Source: Angiostrongylus vasorum (taxonomy: Eukaryota > Nematoda > Chromadorea > Rhabditida > Metastrongylidae). Taken from it: 64,000 nucleotides of DNA. The notes below the pieces were generated by a model. It searched no databases, was not told the origin of the DNA, and was given only the letters and a program-made list of their open reading frames with translations. Below, piece after piece: positions 41,701 to 53,394 of the stretch. The position numbers and the translations under genes were made by a program. Position 1 is the first letter of the stretch, and the number at the start of each line of letters is the position of its first letter. The stretch lies in contig JADANN010000397.1 in assembly GCA_018806985.1 (NCBI GenBank), positions 124,001 to 188,000 of the forward strand, read 5' to 3'.

Positions 41701-43545
41701 AAGAAAGCAGGCTTGAGAATCAGTACGAGCATGTTGTTTTTGACTGTCACATTGGGATGTGCGCTGGTTTTCTGCTCGTAATGCTAGAGTGTATTTAGTG
41801 CTGATTTGGTGGAATATCTTTACATTATCAAAGCACAGAGCTGCAAGTAGGTGGTCACCAGAAATCATCTGGTCTAATGGCAGTTCGTAATCCTCATAAC
41901 GATTATACACTGACGTGCGGCCCTAAGGTAACCATATATAACCTTACATATTATAACGTTACATACAGAATGAGGTATTCCAGAGTCAAATGTATCTTTT
42001 TACAGCTTTTTAGATTTGTTTTTCTAAATATGTTGGCGTTCTTTTAGATTTTGTCCTACTTGAACTTTGAAGAAGTGGAAAAGCAGTTAGCATTGATGCT
42101 TTTCATGACGCATTGGACTCTAACACAATGATTGATTCATTTCGGAGTTGAATCAAATCCGTTGTAAGCAATCAAGGTAACGAACCTTTGCGAATTCATA
42201 TAGGTTGTTTTAATTCCACTATCCATAATCAGACGGCGCGTGTTTGCGCAGTGGTTGGAGGCGCCACTGCGACACACGTGGAATCGTTCCTCGGGCCCAT
42301 GGCCCACCAAGCCCCTTCATCGCTCTGGGGATGGAAAATTGGTACCAGACTTGTCTTGGGAAGAGAGCAGCACTGGCTCGATACATCCGTAACCCACCGC
42401 GAGTCATTGTAAAGGGCAGATATGCATTCGGTCACCTCCAACGATACCTAGAGAAGCCGAGTGCATGGGCGCATCCCTCAGGGATTGATCAACCCCGAGA
42501 GCTTTATCCTTTTTTTATCCTTGCGCTCATGCGCTCTACGAATAATTCATCCACTGCTGTCATTTAAGGACATCAGGATTATCCATAATTAGATCAACGC
42601 TTTACTACTGTGGGGGAAGTTTCGCTGTTCTATGGATTATTGGTTCACCTTTTTAATTCACGTACTACTGGCAGTCTTATGGTGAGGGCATTTCTGTGTT
42701 CGCTTTGTGTCTTCGTTTAAATGCATCCAGTGAGTTTCCTCTTATTTTCATTTCAGTTACCACTCTGCCTAGACAAAAACTTTTGAGCGTGGCTGTGCCT
42801 GAAACGGAACTCCATTTCGAAGTTCATGAGGAAGATGACACATTTAGATGAGTTATTAAAAATTCCTACTGATCTTGGAAATGGAAAGAAGCACCAAGAT
42901 GTCGAAATGATTTCTGCCATTCTGTAGTTGAGAATCGTCACGCTTACAAATGGAATCGATGATAATGCTGGTATTCAATTCGACGATTCTTATTCTTATT
43001 TTCGTTTTCGTTTGTTTCCCGTTGGTATTTTCTCTTTGAGCTAAATATGGGCTTATTGTGAAGCTATTATCCTGTTGTGAAGCGGAATAAATGTTCATTT
43101 GAATTAGCTGCGGATTGAAATATACTCCGTTTAGATTCCCATGGCCTACGGAAATTACTAAAGGTTGGCTCAAGTTGCACAAATATAATGTAACGACTGC
43201 GAATTGGCCCATTATAAAATGCAAGGTCTTCATGTGATTTAAAGACCTAGGGTTCTATGATGATGATAATGATTAGAGCCGAAGGTTCTTCCATGATGAA
43301 ATATCGTCCGGTCACATCACTAATGTAAATATGTGTCTTTTTGTTAATCGAGCTAAAACTTGATGTCGTCGTGCCATTCGGTAAGTTCTTTCCATCAACT
43401 TTCGATAAGATTTTTACATGAACTTTTGCTACCAATTCGAAATTTTCTGAACTTTTTTTTTTTTAGCAAACTTGGTGCTCAGAGTGTTGTCGCTCTTTTG
43501 ATTCAAATGCACAGTGACACTGACATTGGCATGCATGTTTTCAAC
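35707..43545 (+). CDS. unidentified plus-strand multi-exon gene
   Basis: Exons with good nematode splice signals: 36048-36202 (LTVACGHIPSDRVLLRIKN... to SILSMPDP, donor GTACGT) joins in phase with 36466-36615 (LLVIHECQANISQLAT..., acidic, ending DMSASSETE, donor GTATGA). Likely earlier parts are 35707-35755 (start MANVPNQQDDQEKNNR) and 35820 to about 35947 (ELIAQLRGFTNTVSAVIRER). Candidate later exons are 37421-37502 (SNFEIRSDLTVEISWCEMSP), about 41100-41171 with 41217-41400 (GFLERVSRDSKIKVLLSRQL), 41525-41580 (TIAELLSNDGLVSLYEP), 42048 to about 42115 (ILSYLNFEEVEKQLALMLF), 42757-42850 (LLSVAVPETELHFEVHEEDD), 43354-43381 and 43467-43545 (KLGAQSVVALLIQMHSDTDI). I recognise no domain. The phase between several later exons is unresolved, so more than one gene is possible. 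Confidence 0.5.
37657..37940 (+). repeat. tRNA-derived SINE, copy S6
   Basis: Full-length plus-strand copy, head TGTGGAGCAGTGGTC, box B-like GAATTGATCCCC, tail at TACTTTTTTATC. It lies in an intron of the unidentified plus-strand gene. Confidence 0.85.
37945..39960. other. intron or spacer, nothing firm
   Basis: A degenerate block at 38350-38570 resembles 28.86, 58.53 and 63.55 kb. Open frames at 38190-38569 and 39400-39612 show no motif. A short exon-like piece follows at about 39967-40018 (EDLEIEVWELSQQFF). Confidence 0.3.
40934..40969 (-). ncRNA. hammerhead ribozyme-like motif, copy C (core intact)
   Basis: On the minus strand: GGCG, CTGAAGA, A-GGCG-AAAC-CGCC, GAAAC, GTC, AGCT. All three core boxes are intact and stem II is a perfect 4-bp GGCG/CGCC. 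Stem I is weaker than in copies A and B, with a mismatch at the first pair. The downstream sequence ATACCAACCTCGTGTC is shared with copy B. Confidence 0.6.
42236..42519 (+). repeat. tRNA-derived SINE, copy S7
   Basis: Full-length plus-strand copy starting GCGCGTGTTTGCGCAGTGGT, with GAATCGTTCC as box B and ending AGCTTTATCC followed by a T run. Confidence 0.85.
42856..43233 (-). CDS. possible small secreted protein, 125 aa
   Basis: An uninterrupted minus-strand frame starts with ATG at 43231. Residues 1-28 (MKTLHFIMGQFAVVTLYL...) look like a signal peptide, followed by a polar region with KQTKTKIRIRI. No domain is recognised. It overlaps candidate plus-strand exons of the unidentified gene, and at most one of the two readings is right at 42757-42850. 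Weak call. Confidence 0.25.
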   Translation of the reverse strand: MKTLHFIMGQFAVVTLYLCNLSQPLVISVGHGNLNGVYFNPQLIQMNIYSASQQDNSFTISPYLAQRENTNGKQTKTKIRIRIVELNTSIIIDSICKRDDSQLQNGRNHFDILVLLSISKISRNF

Positions 43546-43555
43546 TGTGATGTTT

Positions 43556-43800
43556 TCACAACAATGCTGAGATATTTACAAAACTCGGACCGCAGGTGTG
43601 TGCAGTGGGGAACGAACGCGCTATTACCCTTTTCGGGGAGTAACGTGTTCACCACCGCACCATGCGGGTCCTTCGCTTCGCCTGTCTTTCAGCTCGCTCT
43701 ATCGATCAGTGCCATCAGTAATCACCCGCCAACGGGATTGATCTAGGCAGCCCAAATCGGCATTGAACCGAGTTGAGCTGAGGCTGTAGTTGAAACCACA
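43556..43800 (+). repeat. inverted-repeat-ended family R3, copy 3
   Basis: It starts GCTGAGATATTTACAAAACT-CGGACCGCAGG and ends near CTGAGGCTGTAGTTG. It begins directly after a plus-strand exon-like segment (43467-43545). Confidence 0.75.
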
Positions 43801-43986
43801 ATTTTAATAAATGCTAACGATTTAAAAAAAAGATTTAATAATGCTCATGGCAGTGATCGATCGAGTATTCTCATGTAATTAATTTGAATAACATGATGAT
43901 CCGTCATCTGTTGGTCACCTTGTTAAGCGATTCTTTCTTAAAAACCTTTGATATGTTTTAACTCCTTTGTTTATAACTACATATCC

Positions 43987-44022
43987 AGGTCTGAAGAAGA
44001 CGAAGACGTCAAAACTTCAGCT
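43987..44022 (+). ncRNA. hammerhead ribozyme-like motif, copy D (core mutated)
   Basis: CTGAAGA is followed by A-GACG-AAGA-CGTC, then AAAAC, TTC, AGCT. Stem II is perfectly paired but with different bases from copies B and C (GACG/CGTC instead of GGCG/CGCC), a compensatory change. The second box reads AAAA rather than GAAA and the triplet is UUC, so activity is doubtful. Confidence 0.5.
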
Positions 44023-45929
44023 GAATAAATATTTTTTGAGCAAGCTCGTGTAAACTCAGTTGTGTGGAAAATTGTTGGTCTTTTCTCATCGAAGTTTAGT
44101 TGTTTTTTTTTAAGAAACTGATCTCCTTTAGGATCGTTCTGCTTTAAACGAGGTTGCCACAAAATTTTTATTCGATTAACCTTCTGGTGCTTTTACCTTC
44201 CCTCAGTGCAGCAGTGACTCGTCTCAATTCTCCACAACCATTCATTCTTGTGACGTAGTTCTACGAGCCACATCGAGTCGATTTTAATGCAGTGGAACTC
44301 CGCTCAGTGGCTATTGGTATTCAAATCGAATAATAACGTTACTGTTTTTGCAATGATCCTTTGTTCAGCAGAAAGACTATCTGAGGGCAAAGCATGGTTT
44401 ACAACGAAGGTTTTTTCATTTCCACATAAAGTAGTCTGCTAAAATAACAAAGTAAAGCCGCCCAACGGTGTTTAGTTTGCACAGTCTATCAAAAGCTTTT
44501 CCTCTTATCAGCGCTGGAAATTTCCATTAGTCGTAGAAATGCGATATACTGCAACTGATTTATTCAAAGTAGACTCCTCTGAACTGGGACCGAACCAGAT
44601 ATTTCCATCGGAAAGCTCAATTAAGAGTAAGCCTGTGTCCGAAATCGTTTCCACTCTGGATGAAACCTTGTTGTAATATTGCGAACCTCCATACGACCCG
44701 GAGAGCGCAGTGAAAGATTCTGTTGACGTGGAATCGCTGTGGTAATCTCAGTCATCTACTGCAGTAGTGTTCCTACTAAATGTCCTTCACTGCCAACTGA
44801 GACATTCAGGTTGCGTTCATCTCAGCAGGGTCGAACAAGGTGGAAATTAATCCGGTATCACAATCACGTTACTCGTAGGAAAACACTTTCAGAAACCCAC
44901 ACTCATGAGTACAAGCCTAATCACGAGGGGGTAAAGCTTGCTGTGATCCAATGTTCGGCGACTCTCAACAGCAGGAGCCTTCGAGTGCTCTGATATCACG
45001 AGAAAGTGTTGCTGAGCCAGCAAACTGCTAGTGAAATCGAATTTTTCTTCTGCCTCGCCCGCAGGACTCCTCGTAAAAGTTTTAGTTATTCAACTATTCA
45101 ATAATTTAATCAATAAATGAGTAAGCTGTTTTTAAGGCGTGATTGATGTTCTAAAAATCCCGAAAAAATAGTGAATGTGGAATCACCATATTTGATGGTA
45201 CCGCGCTCTAATCCGCTATCTACTACGGTGAGCGTGTAGGTAAGCTGTTTATTATGTGAAGATAACATAATTTTTTTACTTTGGCGAGAGATGGGAGGAA
45301 ATATTTGGAAATCTGCACAACCACTCCAGTGTATCGAACTGCACTGTAGGCGAAATCCATAGAAATATTTGCTACAGTGAAATAATTATATTATTGAGAA
45401 ACAAATTCGGCATGATTTCCCAAACTGCAACAAAAGCGCCCTGATGTGGAAGATTTGCTTTCATGCCACTATTTCCTCATTCCAGATTACCCGACCAGTT
45501 TAATAGTACAAAGGCGTTCGAATGTTTTCGTCCTCTACGCTCATCTCGTGAATTGTGACTAGATTATAGTTGTTGCTCAGACTTTTTCCAAATTTTACCG
45601 CAAGAGATACAAATCACTTTTCTTATTTAGTCGGACTGTTTTCGTTAGTCGTCTCATCTCTTTTACTTCACAAAACCAGTCCATATGCATCGGAGTCTTT
45701 CTCCCTCCATCAATAACATTTTTTGGAATTTTTGTTCATAAGAGATGGACAAATCTCTGGCAGTTTATTATATGGCAATCGTCTAGCGAATTCCTAGCCA
45801 ACATGGTTGGTGGCATAGACGATGACGCCCATAAACTTATCTGATAGTTGAAAGGATCTCTTTGATGAAAAATCGGGATCTTCCGCCACAACATTCTTTA
45901 ATAACTGGTGCATTGCTCTCCGGTTATAA

Positions 45930-46084
45930 TCAATTTCCCTGAGTGCCGAAAAGGATGTGGCTCTGTGGCACAAACAATTCCCATAGTAGAAAAAAATGGC
46001 TATCGTAGATTTGTTGCCTTGTCTCTTGGCATCGGTGAACTTAATGGATATACGAACTATTGCACACCGCAGTTTGACACCAGA
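45930..46084 (+). CDS. exon of an unidentified gene
   Basis: A plus-strand open segment encodes FPECRKGCGSVAQTIP then RRFVALSLGIGELNGYTNY, ending at a donor (GTAAGA) at about 46085. It has coding-like composition and three cysteines but no domain I recognise. It may belong to the plus-strand gene starting at 35.7 kb. Confidence 0.35.
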
Positions 46085-46201
46085 GTAAGAATTGTATGAA
46101 TATTAACCAGTTCACGACCACTTTTATTTTTACGCAGCCTTTATAAACTGTCTTACAAGCTTTATAAATTGGATTTCCACTTCTATATCCTTCTTGAATT
46201 G

Positions 46202-46496
46202 TTCGTGTGGCGCAGTGATCAGAGGCGCCCTGCTGTATACATATGGGAATCGATCCCGGCGCCCCCTGGGACACACCAATCCTTCCATCCATCCGGGAGT
46301 CGACAAATTGGTATCAGACTTGTCTGGGTGGATAGCAGCACTGGCTCGGTACATACATCGATAGGCAACCGCGAGTCATTGTAGAGGCCAGATATGCATT
46401 CATTCTCCTCCAACGATACTTGATGATGTCGAATGCATGGCACATGACGCATCCCTTCAAGGCTTGATCAACACCAAGAGCTTTGTCTTTATCCTT
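46202..46496 (+). repeat. tRNA-derived SINE, copy S8
   Basis: Full-length plus-strand copy with the clearest tRNA-like head: GTGTGGCGCAGTGATC (box A) and GAATCGATCCC (box B), tail AGCTTTGTC-TTTATCC. Confidence 0.88.
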
Positions 46497-46734
46497 CTTG
46501 ACCGGTTTGCTATTTTTCATTCCTTCTTTCGTTTCTGATTGCAGTTTTAAAATCGTCTCTGAATAAACCAATAGGAAGACGGAGCGAAGAATTTGTTCGC
46601 GTAAAGCTAATTCCTTGAGATCCACACAGTGGTGAAGACCTGGATACCCCCTTTGAAACGTTAAGTCAGGTTTCAAGGGATGATCGAATTTCTCAACCAA
46701 CAGTAGACCAGCCTCAGTACCCCGCACACTGAAT

Positions 46735-49385
46735 GCTCCTTCCTAAGACGTCAGGGAGTGAGACGACCGGTGGGAGGGCACAAAATCTGGGGTTACTTAG
46801 GAAGTGACTGGAACCGGATCTACATAACGCACGCAGGACACTCCGTGGAGATCGTTTCTTAATATGCACGTAGAATACCAGAACACTCTCCAAATACGCC
46901 GATTTTAACACGCTTCTTGAAGCGGAAAACCGCACAGAATTTTATGTGATTTCACTGCAAGAGACAAAAAAAGGAAGACTGACATAGGCCAACTTAACAA
47001 CGTGATCCTCGTCATCCGCTAAGAAGAATTCGCGTCACGAAATTCTGGTTGCATAGAATTTGTCGTCCACCCGTTCATTGTCCATTCAGTCGACTCTTAC
47101 AAGATACTCTTCCCTCGCAAGGTCGTACTCGTTTTCAACATACGCTTCACAAGAAGGTCCTAATCATTAATTGCTACTCAACGCCTTTTTCAGTTCGTGA
47201 GTACGAATTAGATGTGTAATGAAGCGTATTGAACATTTGTTGGCTGAAACTCCAACGCCAGAATAGGGAAGGTCGACGAGAGGGAATACAGGATTGGAAA
47301 TTTTGGATTAGGAGAAAGAAATGAGAATGGAAGCCGTCTCGCAAGACTGCAGTCTGCAGCACTTCTCTTCCATGGAAACTCGTTTTTCAAGAAGAAAGAA
47401 AGCCACCTTCGAACACAGGAGTCTTCCAACGGCATAACTCATGCAGAGACCGACCATATTATTATAAAACAGAAGATAGGGCCTACTTGACACATCGGTA
47501 GTCCCGCTATTCTCTAATGATTCCGGTTACCGCCTTCTTCGGCGGTGAATCGATTGGGCAGTGAGCTGAGAAAGAAATCATGTTATCGACCACGGGGGAA
47601 AAACTGAAGCTGTATACGACGGGAACATTCTGAACTAAGTACTACGAAAACGTGACTGGCAGACTAAAGAAGAACCGTCCGAAGACTACGAGCTGCTTGC
47701 CGAAGGACTGAAAAGTTATGCCGAATTCGCTTCATTTCTTCAAGCATGAAGATAGAATCGCACCTCCATTACTACCAAGGAGTTGCTCGGAAAGAGAAGG
47801 AAACTGAAGCTTGATCCTACTGCAACATGTTTAACACGGCTAGTCACAAATACCAGCTGGGACAGTTTTGCAAGAAAAACTACAACGGTATAGAAGGAAG
47901 AAACCACTATAGGTAGCAGAGGAATGAACTAGTCTGAAAAAAACCTTATCGGCTTGTGCTACTACAATGTTCCGATGTCAGCCCTGAACGACGAAGATGG
48001 AATCACCAAAATTTACCAAAATTAAATGAATTTGACAAGGGAAACGTTCTACATCAAACTTTTTCTGTTCCACTACCCTCATTCCAGACTCTAAAATTCC
48101 CGATGGAGAAAAACCACCTGGAATTTTTCCTTCAAAGTTTCGGGCTGTGAAAGGAAGCATGAAAACAGGTACAGGTCTATGACCCGATAATATCGCTCTC
48201 CACTTCCTCAGAGCTGGAAACCACAAATTGCATGTACTTCCCGTAAAACATTTGGCAGCTTGTCTTCAATGGGAAAAAGCCCCTGACCAGTGAAGAACTT
48301 CGTGCACGTTCATCCTGCTCAAAAAGGGTGACCGAAGGGTACTTTGTAACTACCGTCAGATATGCTTGTTGAGTGTGCTCTACAAGCTATTCAGTAAGAC
48401 TATTCTTTTGCGCATATCGAAGATCTTCGATGAGGCTCAACCAGTGGAGCAAGCGGGATCTCGACAAGAATTTTGTGGCATGGACCACACACGAACTGTG
48501 CGCAGGGTCACTGAAGTTAGTTGGGCATACCATCTGCCTCTAGTCCTAACCTTTGTGGCCTATGAAAAAAGCGTTCGATAGTGTCGAAACGAATAGTATC
48601 CTATCAGCGCTCGTCGGACACGAAGTGGGCGCGCCCCTACACAAGAACGGTAACTGACTGTCATCGGAACCGCACTACGAAAATACAGATTCTCATCGAC
48701 GTCTTACCATATCCATATGGAAAGGGATTTGACAAGGCGAAGCAATATCGCCAATGCTATTTAGTGCCGCAGTGCAGCAGTCAATGAATCCATTCGATTG
48801 GAATGAGAGACGAATTCCTATTGATGGAAATTTCCTATCAATCTTTCGTTTCGCCGGCATTGTCATCTTCTGAAGAAATACCAGCGAAGCAGAGTCGATG
48901 ATCAATGAGCTGAACTAGGCACGAAGAAGATCAAACTATGCATAAATCAGAAGAAGAGCCAGCTCACCGAAAACCCATGATGCTAAAGAGAATAAGTCAA
49001 AATGGATGGTTCTGTGATTGCTGAGATCAAATCGTATGTATTTTTTATGCGATCAATGAACGTGGAAAACAACATTAAGGAGGAGCTACAAAGAAGCAGG
49101 AGAGCAGCTTGGGGTGCATTCGGGCCTCTCATAGAAGCAACCGACCAAATGAAGGACTCGAAAATTCACACTCACCTTTTCGACTCAACGGTCCACCTTG
49201 CGCTCTGTTATGCTGCAGAAAGGTGGATTGATATTTCTACCACGTCAAGAATACTCCGCACTACTCACGGAGAGCTTGAGCGATGTCTTCTGAAATATAA
49301 GCAGCACTCTCAATATCCATGCGAAGTTCTGATCTTCAAAATTTGTCACGGGATCGTCAAACCTTTCCGCCATGATACGGAATTG
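46735..49385 (+). mobile_element. RTE-type LINE, inactive (L2)
   Basis: Plus-strand order: endonuclease start near 46850 (ICT-like motif degraded, then FYVISLQETKKG), the segment DSGYRLLRR near 47515-47550, reverse-transcriptase block from about 48325 (KKGDRR, CLLSVLYKLFSKTILL, EQAGSRQEFCGMDHT), the catalytic box at about 48845 reading FAGIVIF, and a C-terminal region at 49010-49330 (NVENNIKEELQRSRRAAWGA, SRILRTTHGELERCLL). The catalytic DD is replaced by GI and several stops interrupt the frame, so it is dead. The 3' end is cut where copy L3 begins. Confidence 0.85.
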
Positions 49386-50885
49386 ATAACGGGAACATTC
49401 CGCACCAACTTTTTCGTTCCACAATCCACGTCGTAGAACCTAGTGCACCCGTTGGAGAAAAAATCACCTGGAATTCTTCCGCCGTAGGTTCGAGTTGCGA
49501 TAGAGAGCGTGAAAAAGATGCGCAGCTAAAGGGCGAGATAATATCACCGCCAATTTTCTTCGAGCTCGAAGCTACAATTTACACGTAGCTTTCGTAAACC
49601 ATATGACAGCCTGCTTTCAAAGGGAAAAAATGGAAGACGAGTGGAGGACGTTGCGAGCGGTCACCCTTTCCAAGAAAGGAGACCGAAGGGATCTTCGTAA
49701 CTGTCGCACGTTATGCTTGTTGAGTGTATTCTACAAGCTCGTCACGAAGATTACCCTCTCGCCCATATCAAGGACATTGGAAAAGCCGCAGCCTGTGGAG
49801 CATCAGGTTTTCGATGAGGATTTTGCTGCATGGACCACGTCTAAACTTTGTCCAGGGTCAACGAAGTTTTTCGGGAATAATAGCTGCGTCTAGTACTAAC
49901 ATTTGTTGCCTATGAAGAAGCGTTTGATAGTGTTGAAACTAATGCCATCCTATCAGCGTCCGTTGATCGAAGAGAGCACTCGTCCTGCATGAGAACCCCC
50001 GGCTGACTGTCATCGGAACTGCACTACGAAAATACAGCTTTTTCATCGACCTCTGACCATACCCATAGGAATGTAGATTTGACAGGCAGACACAATATCG
50101 CCAAAGCTGTTTAGTGCTGCATTGCAGTGGATTGTGAAGTCACTATTGGGAAGTGCAATTTGTTCGTATTAATGGAATATTCATATCAAACCTTAGTTCG
50201 CCGACGACATCGTCATCTTTTCAAGTACTATCAGCGAGGCAGAGACGGTGATCAATGAACTCAACGAATCTGGAAAAAAATCCAGCCTACGCATTAATGG
50301 GAAGAAGACCCAGTTCATGAAAAACCCATGGTGTGAAGGAAGACAATTGAACTGAATGGCTTCCTGGTTGCAAAGACCACCTCTTACGTATCCCTTGGGT
50401 GTTCGATGAACATGGAAAATAACATGCGGAAGGGACTAATGAGAAGAAGAAGAAAAGCTTGGGCCCCCTTCGGGCCTTTTAAAGAAGCCAGCGACCAAAT
50501 GAAGTACTCGAAAATCAGCGCTGACCTTTTCGATTCAGTGGTTCTCCCAGCGCTCTGTCACGCTGCAGTAACGTGGTCCGACACTTCAACCACGTCAAGA
50601 ATACTCCGCACCGCTCACAGAGCGGATGAACGATGTCTTCTGGGATATAACCGCCACAGACAAAATCTAGCCGGAATGTGAAGCTCTGACCTTCGAAATC
50701 TGTCACACCTTCGAGATCCAGGGGAATATACATCGAAAGCGAAACATAGATGGGCCGGTCACATAATGAGAGGAACAGACGGCAGCTGAACGAAAACTAT
50801 TGTAAAGTGGACTCAACGAGAACGCAGACGTCCCCCTAGGATGACCACCTACAAGATGGGCGGACATCTTGGCAACCACAGTTAA
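49386..50885 (+). mobile_element. RTE-type LINE, 5'-truncated copy in tandem (L3)
   Basis: It restarts at a point equivalent to about 48030 of L2 and runs through the reverse transcriptase: SKKGDRRDLRNC, CLLSVFYKL, the catalytic FADDIVIF at about 50195-50220 (both aspartates present), NMENNMRKGLMRRRRKAW, and a C-terminal RRPPRMTTYKMGG before 50870. Frameshifts and stops remain. Same strand as L2, head to tail. Confidence 0.85.
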
Positions 50886-51302
50886 TCAGCTGTACTCACA
50901 GCTGCAATTATTTTACAGATCGCGGTATGAGACTCGCATGCGCCACCATGCTTGAATAAAGCCACCACCACTGATGACGACTGCGGGGTAAGAAACAAAT
51001 GGCAAATGTGTTGGGGTCCGCATAACTCGTAAAGACGGACATGCAAGTGTCCAAGTTTCATAGCGACGTTAAGCATATAATTGGATACTTTATATATCTG
51101 GAATTCATTAAAGCGAAAAGATAGTATTATTGTTTTGTTACTATAATTGAAGTCCTTCCAAAGCACTAATTCTGAAAACGGTTTATCTCCTTTGGCTGAT
51201 AAGATATGGAACAATTTCGCCGACCGTCTGCGATTGGTATTCAAGTTAGCTGTTCTTGGAATAGTAAACGTAGAGCGGTCGTACACACAACAGAAGTGTT
51301 TT

Positions 51303-51725
51303 TAGTCTATGGCAAACCGTCCGTATGGCAAGGATTCCATGTCACCCATAGAACCTGTATTTCAGTTGACTGCTGAAGCCCCGTGGGTGCCAGGAAAGTT
51401 TCAGCTTGTTCTTGTGGCGTGCCAAAGTTAACCGATTTCCATTTAATCACGGAGGAAAAGTGGACCGTTTTACAAATCGTTCGTGATCTTAGTAGAACTT
51501 CTGACAACTGGGTCTGAGGACTCACATTTGTACGAGCGAAATCGTAAGGAACTTCACCTTTGACAACTCTCGATGAGACTATAAATGCTCGATTGCTTTC
51601 TTGTCAAAATAAATATAGCTTTGACGGCTTCTTAGGTTGTCCGAGCTACTCCCCTACTATTCTTCCGTTTACGTTCGAAATTGTCCGTGTGGCACGCGTA
51701 GCACCGTTTGAATGGTTGTTACTGG
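51303..51725 (+). CDS. candidate exons of an unidentified plus-strand gene
   Basis: Acceptor TTTTTAG at about 51304 precedes PYGKDSMSPIEPVFQLTAEA. A second frame from about 51415 reads KLTDFHLITEEKWTVLQIVR then DLSRTSDNW. A third piece, 51636-51725, lies between acceptor CTTCTTAG and donor GTAGGC and encodes SPTILPFTFEIVRVARVAPF. The first two are offset by one frame, which needs an intron or an indel. The minus-strand frames over the same DNA look less protein-like. No family recognised. Confidence 0.35.
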
Positions 51726-52084
51726 GTAGGCACTAACCTCAATGGTTTTGATAACAGGTGTTCTTAATCAGATAGCAACATTGATACGACAATAGTGGAG
51801 TGGCGATATGAACGGATGTGCATATAAACGGTATAAACAGTAAAGAACTCACTGGGCGAAGTAACTGGAAGAAGAAGGGAGGTAGACGAGATGACCAACC
51901 ATAGAAGAGGATCTGCTGTAGCAGATCCATAAAGTAGTGTGGGCAACAAATCATAGAACCACACTCATACTGATATGTTTTTATTATACATAAAACTACA
52001 TAAAGATGTGTAAACTGAGCTTGGAATCTTTTGATATTTACACTGAAGAAGCAAGAACTAAGATGAATATGAAGTTCGCTTAGG

Positions 52085-53130
52085 CGAAACCTTTTAATTT
52101 ACTATGATGTGGTCTATTTCTTTATGGCACTCTCCACTGGTAGACTCCCACGTCCACCTTTGAGAGTGAAACTTCTGGAATTGCGAGTTACCATGAGCGT
52201 TTTTGGACATCGTAATAAACTTGGTCAACCACTCGATTACCATTCCAATACGTGGATCCCAATGTCGTGTTCTTCAGACGTTCTTCTGTTTCCGATCTTA
52301 GCGTTGAAATCTCCAATAATGATCTTAAAGAATGTATGCTTTTCTCTGAAGATTTTCTGCAATTTCACATATAACGTTTCGACTTCGTCTTCGTCATAGC
52401 TTGACGACTGTGAGTAGACGACGAAGATTGTCGAATCTGGTGTTAACCGACATCTGTTCATTCGTTGACGGCCTGTTGGTGTCGTTATTTGTTCGAAGAT
52501 GTTCATCGCCAAATAAGTGTCGACGAGAACGCCTATGCCCCCTAACTCCTCTGCTGTCGCACCCTTCAAGGGACAGCTCTTCTACGGTATCATAGACGTG
52601 GTTAAATGTGTGGCGTTTTCCCGTTTTGCCCAGTGCGATTACTTATCCGTCTTGCCTGCATGATCACATCTTCTATTGAGGATTCGGGTGCAACTGAGCG
52701 TGCATTCTATGTACAAATCGTCACCTTAATCTAATGAAATTTGGCAGCCTAGGATGGCTTTGAGATCTTAGCAGCCTCCTCATATCTGAACGTCGGAGAT
52801 GGATATACTCACTGGTAGCTTGTCAGTCTCTTAGAGCAGACGAGGTTGCTTATTTGTAGGAGGCGACTCTTAACCGCCTCGCATATACTTTTCCGTCACT
52901 TGATTGCAGGATTTTGGCTGGATTGACTTGTAGAATACAACCCACTTAAAAGAGAACACACCCACGCACGCATATATGCGCCTTTATGAACTGAGTCCCG
53001 CAGCATCTAATGTAAGTATATGGTCGCTTTTTGTCCACGATTAACCCCCTATCCACCACGTTGTAACGCGCTACTTTGCCGCACGACTAACCGACATGAG
53101 ATTCCTCTATGAGCGTGATCCGTGAATCGT
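52085..53130 (-). mobile_element. RTE LINE 5' fragment, endonuclease half (L4)
   Basis: On the minus strand, from 53130: a 5' leader shared with L1, then endonuclease with GGIGVLVDTYLAMN, FEQITTPTGRQR, STIFVVYSQSSSYDEDEVE, the active-site-region motif IIIGDFNAKIG, and SRSFTLKGG near 52150. It ends before any reverse transcriptase. The GDFN motif is better preserved than in L1. Confidence 0.8.
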
Positions 53131-53137
53131 CCCAGAC

Positions 53138-53256
53138 CTATATGGTACTAATTTGCCGACGCCAGACGGATGGAAAGCTTTTGGGGTCCTGGGCCGGAAG
53201 ATCCAGCTCACGTTTATTGCAGATCACATCTTACCACTGGGCTACACGCGCCCCGA
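53138..53256 (-). repeat. old SINE head next to LINE L4
   Basis: On the minus strand: GCGCGTGTAGCCCAGTGGTA (box A-like), then CTGGATCTTCCGG at the box B position and the family's GTACCATATAGG. Diverged and truncated at the 3' side. Confidence 0.5.
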
Positions 53257-53394
53257 CATCGATCATGCAACTAATTTATTCGCTACTGTTCTAGGAGCTC
53301 CTTTCTTGATTTTGCTAGTTTTTTTTTAACCTACCTTTTCTTTTGACAAACGCTGCCAAAGGATGACCCGATTCCGTCTGGAACGTTGACACAG

